Source: Termitomyces sp. T153
Taxonomy: Eukaryota; Basidiomycota; Agaricomycetes; Agaricales; Lyophyllaceae
DNA: 64,000 bases
Direction: 5' to 3'
Assembly (NCBI GenBank): GCA_018296165.2
Contig: JACKQL020000031.1
Span: 576,140-640,139 of the forward strand
In this document: positions 32,301 through 43,845 of the stretch, piece by piece
Position numbering within the stretch: the stretch's first letter is position 1
Layout of the letters: every line of letters begins with the position of its first letter
Made by a program: the position numbers and the translations under genes
The notes under the pieces: model-generated
The model's database searches: none
Told to the model about the DNA's origin: nothing
The model's input: the letters and a program-made list of their open reading frames with translations, nothing else

Positions 32301-34440
32301 GTAGCATTAGTTCCTAGCAAAAACTGGAGTTTATATAGCAAATGTAGGTAAAGCTTTTTCAAAGATGTTGCTTGGTGTTGGTGTTTGTACCAGCAAGTTG
32401 TCTAGGTGTAACAGCAGTCCTGAGTTGATTTCTAATATCCTATAACAGTGAGCAAAGTTTGCTGACTGATACTATGACCTTGGTGCTTAAAATCCATTAA
32501 AATACTGCTTTAAACTATTCAATGTCATAGATAGGTGGCATGGTTTAGTAAGCACCATTATTAGCTTAGTTTGGGGCAGCAAAGTTTTAGTTAGCAGGTG
32601 GAACATAGCAACCTAGAATACCAGAAAATAGATGTACAGGAGACTGGCTAATATACTCCTTAGCAACTGGAGAGTTCTTAGCAACAGATCATTTGGTTGC
32701 TTTGCCTTTGTCAGCTGGCTTAGCAATAGGAGTTAGTACTGAGTCTGAAGAGTATGTGGTTGCTAGAGTGTTGCTAGTTGTTGAGTTGTGGTTGCTTTGG
32801 GAATGTTGTTAGTTGCTTGATAAAGTGCACAGGAGACTTGTACACAATCAAACTTTTTGCCTGATTATTGTAGAGCAACCAATTCTTGTTCTAAAGCCTT
32901 GATACATTCTTCCTTAGTTAGCAATCATCCCATAACAATGTGCTTTGCAATACCTTGTGAATTAGCAACTGCTGCATAGCCACTTGCTTGGAATCAGGAT
33001 TAGTATTTGATGATAGCTGGCCAGTAACAATTTGTCTTGGGTTGAGACAGCACTATTCTTTGATATATTCTATATAGAGTTACTTGCCAAAATAGTTAGG
33101 AATTATAGTGTCAAATAATAAGATAATTTTTTCTTTAGCATTGCAATGCCTTTTACCCTGTTGAATTATATGTTCCAGTTTGATATAAGTACCATAAAGT
33201 ATAGTGTGACAAGTCTTGCCATAGAAGTGGCAAGAGTTATTGTTGGACTGCTGTTGGGGCTGGCTATTGTTGGTGAGGAGGGCTTTCAGGCATTCCAAGG
33301 TGCCAACAATTGCTGTGGTGGTTTCTAACTCAAGCATTTCATGTTTGGAAGTAAGAGACAGTGAAATGAGGATGTTGACTGCAGGCACTGAGATGATACT
33401 GAATGTGCTAGCAACATTGCTGTACTTTGTTGTTGTAGCTACTTTGTTGTTGTAGCTGTGTCAGTGCCTTTCAATACCCATTTAGCATCTTCAAAGACCT
33501 GGTCTATGTCATAAGGATCTTGGGGTGGTGATTGAGGAGTATAATTTTAAGAAGACAGACAATTTTGAACCATAGAAACATGGGGATTCCTTATTGGACT
33601 TATTGGAAGAATGATGTTCTTTGTTTTGATAAAGTTTGCTGTTAGCAAGGAGCCACCAAGCAATACATTGGAAGTCTTGATAATAATCAGAAAACCTTCT
33701 TATTGTGAGTCTGCTGTTGAAAGTCTGATTGACAAGTTGTTTGAGATTGCCAAGGTTGTAATGCATGCTAGCATCAGCACCAGCATACAACCTGAGTACT
33801 GCTGCTTTTCATTCCTGATAAGTGTAAGATTGGAGTGTGTTGTTACCAATCATTATATTGTTGGTGAGCCAAGCCAAGTTTTCACTGTGACATAAGAGAC
33901 ATAGCAAGCTGCATATTCTTTTTTTTTGAGTATCATCAGCAATACCACAGTTAGCAAAAAGATACTCCAATTCCTTGAAGTACTGGAGGAGCTTTCTGGA
34001 GTGACTTTCATCCTACTTAAGCACAGTTGTGTCATTACAAGGAGGCATTTAAACATAACAAGCAACAGGATTGTTACTTATGTTAGCAATTGTTGGTTTT
34101 AACAGTGGAAGGAGGTTTTGGGTGCTGGTAGGCAAAGTGGGAATGGAATGTGCCTCAAAAAAGAAGATTGATGAGTTGGTTGCTGATAATGGCAATAGAG
34201 GAGCACTGAGAAAGCTTGCCACAAAAGCTCTTGAAAAGTTGCCAAGTATTTTGCTGACATCCAAGAGATTCCTAGCAATTTCTAATTTGTTAGCAAGAGG
34301 TCATGAGTGAATAGTTGGTGATAAACTATGGAGAGTCAACAGAGAATGATTCAGGAGTTTGCTAAAAGTTTTCAAGCAATGTTTTGCTTGAGCTCTGGCT
34401 TCTGATGGAATGATTACCTAAAAGACTCCTCATAGTTAAT
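29342..34440 (-). pseudogene. Gypsy A gag, protease, reverse transcriptase and RNase H
   Basis: Minus-strand relic upstream of the E insertion. From the 5' side: gag with MYAGADASMHYNLGNLKQLV (33509-33790), a decayed zinc knuckle CHFYGKTCHTI (33080-33388), protease with ITDSGS (about 32115), the pre-RT linker KKKYKPIAMKTKSVTSYISKDFRIE (31281-31370), and reverse transcriptase with IFHDNITFIL and FIDDIS (about 30550-30630), where both catalytic aspartates survive. RNase H-tether sequence runs down to 29342. Frameshifts and stops are frequent. Gypsy B (47376-50700) is a close homologue in the same order. Confidence 0.78.
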
Positions 34441-34444
34441 CATA

Positions 34445-34454
34445 GTTGGCTCCA
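34445..34454 (-). other. Gypsy A primer-binding site
   Basis: The minus strand reads TGGAGCCAAC three bases after the LTR end CACATCA. Gypsy B has TGGAGCCCAC at the same spacing (51402-51411), so the consensus complements a tRNA 3' end GTGGGCTCCA. Confidence 0.65.
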
Positions 34455-34457
34455 AAA

Positions 34458-35178
34458 TGATGTGCTCCTATGCTGCCTAGCTGCTATGCAGGAAAACAAA
34501 AGAAAAACTTAAACACTGGCAATCAGATAGAGTAGCTGGCAATAGGAAGTCATGAGGGTGAGTTAGTAGACATTCCAGAAAGCAAGAGCTAATGAATGTG
34601 AGGGCAATATAGGAGTCAAGTAAGAAATGTCACTATTGCTAGCCTAAGTTGCTAGACAGTAATGTAGGATTGCTAAGTTGCTGAGTAATGAAGAAAAAAA
34701 GGAGTGGAGATAAAAGAGTTGCTAATGAGAGTCACTAAGAAGAGGAAGAGATAAGTTACTAAGAAAGGGGAACTAAGCAATAGGGAGCATAAGTGTTGGT
34801 AGAAATGGAGGGGAAGCAAAGTTACTAAGGACATGGAGGATGGATAAAAGAGGAGAACAAGAATATGGCCTTTAATATCTGTTTTTGAGTAAAAGTATTG
34901 TTGTCACTAAGTAATGTCACTAGCAATCATTACTAAAGAAAGGTTCTGACCTTATTGTTCTAGATTCAAAGGCTAGATTCCATGTGATGAGGCTTGTAAT
35001 TCAGAAGTCTTGTGGTTACTAGAAAACCTGTGCAATGGCTACATTGTTCCAGACTTTGGAGCTAGATCCCACATAAGTATAAAGTTGCATGACTCATACA
35101 TACTTGTGCTGTGTCCATATTAGATGCTGCCTAGATAAGATAGTTTGAGTTGTCAGTAATGATGCTCAGCAACAGTTG
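34458..35178 (-). mobile_element. 5' LTR of gypsy A
   Basis: Starts TGATGTGCTCCTATGCTGCC (plus strand) and is closely similar to 16597 onward. Homology to the 3' LTR fades after CAGTTGGGT near 35178-35190. Confidence 0.75.
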
Positions 35179-35184
35179 GGTCTG

Positions 35185-37981
35185 ATTACTATTTAATATA
35201 TCTTGGCAGCAGGAGTTGCTCATCTTATTCCTTCTTGCTATGTCAGGTCAGCAATAACCTGATTCTATTCTAGTGGTATATATGGATCATATATACACCC
35301 ACATAAGAGTTGGCTTTAGGATTGGTCTGTCCCAAATCCTCTACTCTCTTAGGTTAGAGGAATCATTTCAATCCTTCTTCCCTGACTACTGCAATACCTC
35401 TACTTTAGTAGGTACTTGTTTAGCCAGTTTTGGCACTTTTGAGGGTTGCACTCTCCATTTTCCCTTTTGAAGAGTATTCAATACCAGTAGAGATGAGTAA
35501 TTATCAAGCAGACTATTAGTTGCTCAAACCATGTCTTCATCTTTTATATTCTTTATAGTAGCATGCTTTATTTCACCAGCTAGTTAAGTCTGCTCATCAC
35601 AGCACTTCTCCACTATATAAAACCATCAAAGACAGCAATCCACATCCTCCAGCTCCAATTGATGAGCTGGAGTATCCACTCTATCAATAACTACTTAGTC
35701 ATTCTGGAAGTCTAAGAGGACATTATGTGTCTCTATGAATGGTGCTTCCACAATTAAATTGCAGCAGTCAAATCAGCAATGTCCACCTAGACATTGTAGT
35801 ATTTTCCAGAGACTTCCATGGTTATTCTGGCCCCATAATTTAATATAGAATGACTTTCAATCATTTCTAGTTGCAGAGTGATTGATGTGGCCAGCAGAGC
35901 CACATGTATCCCAGCTACATGCACAAAAAATAACATGAGGCCTGAGGTAGTACTCTCTAAGTCCCACAGCATACATGCCTTATGGCTGTTAACATCCATC
36001 TAAGTGATGAGACATTCTTTATCTTGCACAGGCAGGACTGGCTGGTCTATAGCTTCTTTCAATGCTATGATCCAAACCTTATGCATGCAAACCTTACTAG
36101 TAGGTTTTTGTGCTCTACTCTTGGTAGTAGGAACCTCAGTGAGGGAAAACAACCCCTCACTATCACAACTCCAAGTGTAATAATTTTTTTTGTATGTTTC
36201 CAATTTGATATACTTCTCATCCTTGGTCTGAGCTCCATCGGACTCATCCACTTATTCACCATTGACTTCACCAGGATTATTATCCTGTTTATCATTGGCA
36301 TCTCTCACATCTGCAGAGCAGCAGTGTGTGTGGCTCACACAAACATGCAAGAAGCTGGTTGATCCTGCTCCCTGTATCCTTGGGCAAAATAGCTGACCTT
36401 CCAGCACTTATAGCAAATTGTCTGGCATCTTTGCCTGGTTGACCCAATGCTATGGCCAACATGTTTTTCCTGTAGCAAGATGCTTTCTTGCTACTTGCAC
36501 TGCTCTAGTAGGCTGAGGAGGCACTTGGGCCCCACTAGTCTATGGAGCCAATGATCTCAGGGCCAGCCATACTGCTAGTCTCTTTACTATTTTGGGCAGC
36601 TGTGGGCAGGCATCTTTTCTTGCCAGCTCTGTTTGCTTGGCTAGGGCAGCCCCAAATTTGCAAGACTGCACTGCAGCCAACAACACAGTTTGCTCAGATC
36701 AAACTTTTATGCTGCACTCTGAGTAATGCACAGCAGTCTTATACTTTTTTTGTAGGTCTTAGCCTCCAGACAAATTCCTCTATAGTATTCACTTCAAGAA
36801 GAAGTTAGCCATTGCATATCAGTATGACAAGCATGTCAAAGAGTATCTCCAATTTGTCCAGAAATATAGCTATGTTTTAAGCATGGTCTAGTAGGGCATC
36901 ATAAAAGCCCTGCACTTTCTCTTTGATTGCATACACTGCATTGTAGATTGTGGAATGCATCACAGGCATCCTGCATTGTTGAGGGTTGTACAATTTAATT
37001 GTACAAATTGAGGATTACATCCTCAAACCTCCAGTGGGACTGAGTCTTGTTGACATGAATCATATGTTGTAGATATCACTTCAGCATGCCTGTTACTAGA
37101 AAGTCTATAAGAATTAGGACTTTCTTGTATTTGCACTCATTCCTACTATATTGAGCTACTGTATCAAACATATAAATGTTTATAAGCTAGTTTTCAAGTT
37201 CACTAAACTTGGCTAATCTGGCATATGAGGTGATTGTCTTAGATGGATCACTTTCCCTAGGTCTAGGATTGCCAGCCAAACAGCAAGCCATTGCTCCATC
37301 ACTACTCTTAAACAATCATGCATTGTCTAGTAGTAATACTCATGAGCTTCTTCCACTTTTGAAGTGCAAATCATCCATGTTGTTGTAGAGGCATCAAAAA
37401 TCTTTACAGTTGTTTCTCAGAGAGGGCTGTTGTCCTCCTCCTATCAGCTATTAGTTCTACAGATGTAGGATCCACATCTTCATTCCCATTATTATAGGGA
37501 GGACTATCTAATCCCCATTATTATAGGGAGGACTATCTAATCCTCCAAGATTTGAAGAGACCCTCCTGAAAGCTGATGGTGGTTCTTGATCTGTATAGGG
37601 TAGTTCTTGTCCAAGTCCTCTACTACCTCCTCATAGGACTGGTAGTCCCTGACATGGCACAGGAAATGGAGTAGGACTTTGATCAACTTCTGGAAATCCT
37701 CATTAAGGGTCTTCACCACTTTCATCTGAGTGGCCAAACCTACTTGGAGAGTTACTCTCTCCTTGGCCTACCTGCCCAAAATACACAACAGAACTAGTCC
37801 TAGTCCTAGCATGCATACTTTTCACTGGGGAGTGGCTGTTGCACTTCTGAACTTTTAGTAGCTGCATATATTTAAGTAAAATGTACTCTTCAGGCTATGT
37901 ATTATAGGTGGTGTCCCTTTGAAACACTACTCCTTGATCATCTACAGAGAACTGTTCAAAGTTCTCTTGCTTCTTACATGC
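35185..37981 (-). pseudogene. Gypsy D gag and protease (upstream part)
   Basis: Minus-strand continuation of gypsy D on the far side of gypsy A. Protease region: LDVNSHKACMLWDLESTTSGLM (35787-35999), where the usual D-S-G/C-T catalytic context is decayed. Gag zinc knuckle ICYKCWKVSYFAQGYREQ (about 36350-36410) has lost its last Cys. The Gag body includes FHNAVYAIKEKVQGFYDALLDHA-like sequence (about 36860-36960) and a coiled N-terminal part (37537-37737). A 29-bp tandem duplication lies at 37486-37543. No D LTR is identified before 37982. Confidence 0.65.
37486..37543. repeat. 29-bp tandem duplication
   Basis: CCATTATTATAGGGAGGACT... occurs twice in succession with a period of 29 bp (37486-37514, 37515-37543), inside the gag relic of gypsy D. 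Confidence 0.85.
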
Positions 37982-38045
37982 TGATGGCATCTGTTGCTGC
38001 CTAAATACCATGCAGAAAAAACAACAATTAGCAGTTTTATAAATA

Positions 38046-39643
38046 CAGTGGCTCAAAAAAAAATGTCTCAATGTTTTATACTTTTTAAAAGATGACATTG
38101 GCATAAAAGGTTGGAAGTATTTGAAATTCTGGTTAATTCATGTAAAATACTATGGCATCATAGCTACAAATTGCATCTTAGTTCATGTAATTTAAATAAA
38201 AATGCGTGGGGTAATGGCCATTTTAAAATATTCACTCATTGGGACAGTTTTTTGAGCATCTTTAATTTTGGTATCTAGTACTTTGTATGTCCTCCATTTG
38301 CCTTGATAACTGCTTGAATCCTTCTAGGCATGCTTTTTATCAGTTTTTGGCATACCTCTGCTGGTATTCCATCCCATTCTTTTGCAACTCTCTCCCACAT
38401 TTCATGCACACCATGAGGTGTTTTATACTGCTTAAGCTGCTTTTTGAGGTACTCCCAGAGGTGTTCAATAGGATTAAGATTAGGGGATTGGGCTGGCCAC
38501 TAGAAGACATCAAAGTTGTTGTCTTCAAACCACTTGTTAGCCCTCTTGGAGTTGTGTTTGAGGTTATTGTCCTGTTGAAAGTAGTGGGCACCCTTCTTGA
38601 TCTCCAACTTTTCAAAGCTCTCCTTTGCTCCATCATCCAAGATTTCACAGTATTGCTCTGCATTTATGATTCCCACTACCACTACTAGCTTTCCTACCCC
38701 ATTCTAACTCATACAACCTCATACTACAAGATTGTTCCCTCCTCCATGTTTCACAGTATATGTAGTGGTTTGGTTTGAAATGCCTTCTTCTTATAGCCTC
38801 CAGACATACTGCTTTCTATCTGACCCAATCCTGTTAATCTTTGTCTCATCTGTCCATAACACTCTTTTCCAGTCCTCCACAATCTAGTTCTGATGCTCTT
38901 GAGCTCATTTAAGTCATAGTTAACAATGTCTAGCTTTGAGCATAGGAACTTTCCTCTTTGTAGCAGAATAATACCCCTCCTCCTTCAGAATATTCCAGAT
39001 AGTCTGAGAAGAGACAGGTTGGAAATGATGTTGTTAATAAAATTAGTGGCCTGAATAGCTGTCTCCTAGTCAAGATTTGTTGAATAATAGCCTGTTTATC
39101 ACATAGAGTAAGCTGAGCTAGATGGCCTCCAGGATGGTTTTCCTTGTCCACCTCCAACTCTCTACCAATCCTCCCAATAGTAGACTTCCCTAGACCAATT
39201 TGAGCTTCAATCTGATGCAGGGAATACTCTTGAGCAAGGAAAGAAGCAACAGTAGAGCATTGTGTAGAAGAAGTAGCTTTTATGATAGTGGTTAAAGGTC
39301 AAGGTGTAGTTCAACCAACTTGAACAACTCTCAAATATAGCCAAACATAGTCACATGACTCTGTTAATATTCCCACATGCAACTTACTCTTTATTTCTGA
39401 CTAAAATAAGGATAAACCTGCAAAACTAAGGATGCTCAAAAAACTGTCCCAAAGAGTGAATATTTTAAAATGGCCATTACCCCATCAATTTTGATTTGAA
39501 TTACATAAGCTAAGATGCAATTTGTAGCTATGATGCCATAGTATTTTACATGATTTAAGCAGGATTTTTAATACTCTCAATCCTTCATGCCAATGTCATC
39601 TTTCAAAAAGTATAAAACATTGGGACAGTTTTTTGAGCCATTG
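38046..39643 (-). mobile_element. Tc1/mariner DNA transposon with about 215-bp inverted ends
   Basis: 1598 bp flanked by TA at 38044-38045 and 39644-39645. Termini CAGTGGCTCAAAA and the reverse complement of TTTTGAGCCATTG match Tc1-type CAGTG ends. The terminal inverted repeats are long (38046-38260 and 39431-39643), and each carries an inverted copy of GCTCAAAAAACTGTCCCA at both of its edges. The homologous empty site in gypsy B (CAAGTAGAGTATG, about 43899) confirms a precise TA insertion. Confidence 0.9.
38290..39290 (-). pseudogene. Tc1/mariner DD34E transposase relic
   Basis: Minus-strand transposase. N-terminal helix-turn-helix EYSLHQIEAQIGLGKSTIGRI (about 39170-39230), then ENHPGGHLAQLTLCDKQAIIQQI (38930-39157). 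Catalytic residues: Asp in WTDETKINRIGSD (about 38849), Asp in HYFQQDNNLKH (about 38570), and Glu in SPNLNPIEHLW (38464-38466). I count 34 residues between the second Asp and the Glu, hence DD34E. A stop lies before WPAQSP (about 38500), and frameshifts break the N-terminal half. It would cut and paste DNA at TA sites if intact. Confidence 0.85.
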
Positions 39644-39825
39644 TAGAGTACAAACAGACTATAGTAAGTGGAGGGTGAAAGTCAAGTTAGGTCTCAGAAA
39701 GCCTGCTTAATATAAAAGAGGCATTAAGTTGCTAGTGCAAAGTCAATAGAAATGATAGTGAAATGGAAGAAGAGAACTCCATGAATAAACCCAACTAGAA
39801 TAGAGCTAATGCTGCTAGATGAGAG

Positions 39826-40045
39826 TTACTAGCAAAACAGTGCTAAGGATGAGCACTAAGAATAGCAAAGAGGGCATTAGCAAAAGGGAATGATAACAAA
39901 ACAAAACTAGCCATAAGTACTAGTGTTAAATGTGGTTACTAGCAAAACAGTGCTAAGGATGAGCACTAAGAATAGCAAAGAGGACATTAGCAAAAGGGAA
40001 TGATAACAAAGCAAAACTAGCCATAAGTACTAGTGTTAAATGTGG
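39826..40045. repeat. 110-bp tandem duplication within the LTR
   Basis: TTACTAGCAAAACAGTGCTA... is repeated with a period of 110 bp (39826-39935 and 39936-40045) with only a few mismatches. The other LTRs of the family have a single copy. Confidence 0.85.
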
Positions 40046-40849
40046 ACTTGGCAAAATAGTATCCAAAAGTAGTACTAATTGAGCAAAATGACAAGAATGC
40101 TAACTTAATAAAGAGAGCACTAAAGCAATAGAAGAAGTTTTAAAGTCACTAGACTCAGATCTGAAGTCTGAGGCTAACAACAAGGTGCAATTCTTCAATA
40201 TTGTATAGAAATCATAATAGTATTTATAGTAAGCAAGAGTAATAAAGGAATCAATAATAGTGAAAAGAGTTACTAGCAATATAAGCAAATCAGAAGGAAT
40301 GGCTTGTGAAAGTCAATAACCCAAACTGTAGCTAAATTCAACACCTGGAATGACAGCCAGTATACTAGTTGCTAGAGTGGCACATATTAAAAAGAATAAG
40401 ATCAAATCAAGAAATAATGAAACTATATCAATAATACTAAGAATGGGAATATCATCAGTGATTTCACTAAGAGATTGCTGAAGATCACTAGGATATAAAA
40501 GGGAGAAGTCATTTGATGGGCTGAGGGTCTAGGCCATATATGACAAAGTTATGTGACCATTGCATCATATAGGAACTGGAAATTCTGGAAGCTGCCAAAA
40601 TATAGGAAAAGACAGAAATTGGTACTCAGCAAGAATAGAATCTTATAGCAGAAAGTGGTGTAAAGTGGCCAGGAAGTGGTATAGTGGAGATGGGGAATGT
40701 TGTGAGCTATATGCTTGCTTTGCTAACAAGTCCTGGATACTCTATGCCAAAAACTTTGTAAGTTGAATTATTCTTTTTTTGTGAGCTAAATGATGACAAT
40801 GTTGCTAGGTTCCAGCACTGTTGCTAGAATACAAGATAAAGAACTTATT

Positions 40850-42640
40850 TGGGGAGGGAATAATAGTAATTTGCTTGGAGCATTGCTAAACTTGGCAATA
40901 TTGCTAAGGGTTTTTTTAGTTAGTTTCTGATTTGACACCTGACAAAATTGCTGGTTCTAGCACTTGCTACACAAGTTGGAAGTGATAAGAGCATCAGGCA
41001 GTGGCAAGAAGGTGAGGTTTGCTATGAAGAGAGGAGGCTAGCAATAGTGAGACTGGCAACACTACTAAGGGTCTAGCAGCATTGCTCAAATAGGCTAGGA
41101 GCTCCAAACAGAGGAAGAGAAAGGTTGTGGAAGACTCAAAGGTAAGTTCTTGCTACATCACTAATGCTTGTGTCACTAAGCTACTATATAGGACAATTGT
41201 GACATTGCTATAAGTCTGGTGGCATTGCCTAGGAAGACTAAGAGTTTCAAGAAGAGTAAGAGGAAGGCATAAGATGATGATAATTTTGTAGTGAGTTTAT
41301 AGTGATGTTTCTATAGCAATATTTGCTAACATTAGCACATAGATACTAACCCAGACCACCTTCTTCAACAAGGAGTTGGTGGGCTAGTTGAGATACTAGA
41401 AGTGGTCCACCATGTTGAACAAGGAGCAAGGAGCAGGCATGATGAATATTAGATTAAAAAAGAAAGTATCAGTGTCTCCTGCTGCATGGCAAGTATTTCT
41501 AAAGTGACAGGGCATGGTAAGTTTTTTGTCCTTTCTTTAGCAACTATCACTAACACAATTGATAGTATAGCAAGTGTTTGTTAGTTAACAGCTCTGAATC
41601 ATGCTAGTACTTGACTGAAGGCCAGCCATATTATGCTTGCAATGCCACCAAGTGTGTTTGAAGGAGCACAAGACTCTTTGCAGCAGAAGCAGCTTGAAGA
41701 TCACTACCATTTACACTCAAGCTGTCTATATGCAACATGCATGGAAGTTTATAATAGTGCAGCAAGTGCTAGCTGCTCAAGGCCTCCCCATTGCCATTAA
41801 ATGCTTGAGTCTGGATTTGCCAACAACACAGAACAAGATGATGGTAAGAGGACCAGCAGGGGCCAAAGTAAAGAGCAAAAGCAGGGAAGTGGTAGAGAAT
41901 AGCAGCAAGGAGGAGAAGGAGAACAAAGCAGAGAAAAGCACTAGCAGTGACAAAGGAGAGAATAAAGAAATGCCACTAGCTGAATAGCATATCATAGCAT
42001 TAGCAGTTGCTAAGAGCTTGAGTGAGGAAAAGATGAAAGTGGAGGAATCCATTGCCAGTCTTAGTGGTGCTCAGTAAGTCTTTGCTATTCTGCCCTGTAG
42101 CATCTTTGTTTACTTTTCTTTGCAGAACTAGCAAAATTCCAGCCTCATAAGGAGGCATCCATTGATAACAACCCTCTTGCCCTGTAGTAGGAAGTTCCAG
42201 TAAGTCTCTAAATTGTTGCTAACTTTTTCTAATGTTCTCTAAATGCTCTCAAAAATAGACTGCTTTTCTGTCCTTTCAATTAACTATGAACAACTTGAAG
42301 TGGTTGGAAAATAGTTTTGTAGCACCAGTTTCAGCATTGGACTCTTATGCTAACTTAGAGCACAATTGTGAAAGAGCAGCTATAGTAGAGACAATGTTTG
42401 CTAGGGAGCTGGTGATAGTAGGGCAGGACCTAATAGCAGCTAGAACATGCTATTATGTGTTGGAGCAGACAGTGAAAAAGTTGTACTATTTGCAAGATGA
42501 TCATAATGTCACTATTGCTTGGCAGGTAACCCACAACATGCAGGAGGGGGACTTAGTGCTGATTTGTCCTCTCATTCTCCCCTCCAGTAACTTCAAGCTA
42601 GTGATAAGACCTATTTGTCACTGAGCTTTGTTTTCAGCAT
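40850..42640 (+). pseudogene. Second copy of the gypsy accessory gene
   Basis: Plus-strand homologue of the relic at 17990-19490. It has DDDNFV followed directly by GTGAGT (about 41290). A lysine/glutamate-rich region KSKSREVVENSSKEEKEN lies at about 41870-41950. A clear candidate intron GTAAGT...TTTCTTTGCAG runs 42074-42125 (52 nt). The C-terminal block (42286-42624) has LKWLENSFVAPVSALDSY followed by FARELVIVGQDLIAARTCYYVLEQ, matching NKLQWLRKDLAL...RELEATKAELLEARARF of the first copy. It follows a minus-strand B-family LTR, the same arrangement as in gypsy A. The rest of its host element is missing. Stops are present and the role is unknown. Confidence 0.55.
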
Positions 42641-43702
42641 GTCTGAGTAGACAGCAGCTGACTGTATTGTACATGACTTGGCATAAGTTACAAAACTTAT
42701 TACATGAGGTCTAGCCCTAAGATCTGGAACAATGTAGTTGCTACACAGGATTCTAGCAACCACAAGACTTATAGATCATAAGCTACATCATATGGAGTCT
42801 GGACTTTGGATCTAGAACAACAAGGCTGAGACTTTTCTTAGCAATGACTGCTAGTGACATTACTTGGTAACAATACCACCTCCTCTTCAAAAAGGGATAT
42901 ATTGACATTTGTGTGATTTATTACTTATTATTTTTCTTGTTGAGCTTACAAACATACTTGAACAGCACTTACACTTCAGGTATTGATGTCAGAAATGCTC
43001 TTTTCTTGTGATTGACAATTTTTATGCATTATATCAACATTATGTACATATACTTGGTTACCAGACTGACATTGAGTATGTGTTATAAATACTTGGCAGA
43101 TGCTGTTTCTGGCAGCAACTAATACTTACTTTTTAATACTATACCTACAAACAGTATAAATACTGCCTATACATAGAGATAAAAAACAATGAATAGAGTA
43201 CCATTCTTCCTTATTAGCTCTTGGCTTACCAGCTTCAGATTTCTTATTGCTTCTCATTGCCAATGACTTAGCAATAGCCTTGACAACCTCAACTTAGTAG
43301 GGTGCCAATTGTGGGTATCCTTAGCATTATTTTGACTTAGCAACACTAGCAACTATGAAATACAACTAGTTTGCATTCATCCCAGCTCACTTTAGCTTTT
43401 CTCATTCTTTGTTCTCAACTCCCTTTTTATTGCTTAGTTTTCCCTACCTTAGTGACTCTTTCACCTTTGTTCCTTTCCCTTTCATTTACCTAGTGGCCTT
43501 TTATGACTGTCTAGCAACTTAAGCTAGCAATAGTGACACTTTTCACTTGATCACTCCACAACTATTAGCTCTTGTTTTCTGGGACAGTTACTAACTCACC
43601 CCCTATTGACTTCCTATTGCCAGCTACCCTATCTAGTTGCTAGTGTCTAGATCTTTCTTTTTGGTTTTTTGCATGGTAGCTAGGCAGTATAGGAGCACAT
43701 TA
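42640..43702 (+). mobile_element. A-family LTR in inverted (plus) orientation
   Basis: The reverse complement of the gypsy A LTR: it contains the phrases around GGATCTAGAACAACAAGG and GACTTCCTATTGCCAGCTACCCTATCT, and ends AGGAGCACATTA, equal to the A-LTR end with one C to T change. The left limit is approximate. TTGGCC follows, which might be a decayed primer site, so it may be the 5' LTR of a lost element. Confidence 0.65.
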
Positions 43703-43845
43703 TTGGCCAATGCTGAGATGGACATAGTAGACTGACCCCTTTACAAAGTCTTTATTTCATATACAGTAGACAGACTAGCTCTTTTAAAAGGCCCTTGCAT
43801 ACAGACTGACCCATCTAAGAAATCATGTAGTATATATCTTAGCAC
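43703..43845. other. Short unassigned spacer
   Basis: 143 bp between an inverted A-family LTR and gypsy B. Nothing is recognised. Confidence 0.4.

Larger units (their letters stand above)
16597..35178 (-). mobile_element. Gypsy A, with nested element E inside
   Basis: Minus-strand Ty3/gypsy element: 3' LTR 16597 to about 17346, an antisense accessory gene (about 17990-19490), integrase (about 19880-21533), interruption by E (21539-29336), then RNase H, reverse transcriptase, protease and gag to about 33800, primer-binding site 34445-34454, and 5' LTR from 34458. Without E it is about 10.8 kb. It lies inside gypsy D. The right LTR edge is uncertain by about 10 bp, so a target duplication could not be shown. 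Confidence 0.75.
37982..40650 (-). mobile_element. B-family LTR interrupted by a Tc1/mariner transposon
   Basis: Starts TGATGGCATCTGTTGCTGCC and matches the gypsy B LTRs at 43846 and 51415, ending near AGAATCTTATAGCA. It resumes at 39646 with GAGTACAAACAGACTATAG after the DNA transposon. Without that insertion it is about 1.07 kb. A 110-bp tandem duplication (39826-40045) lengthens it. It probably belonged to a truncated element whose accessory gene follows at about 40850. Confidence 0.75.
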
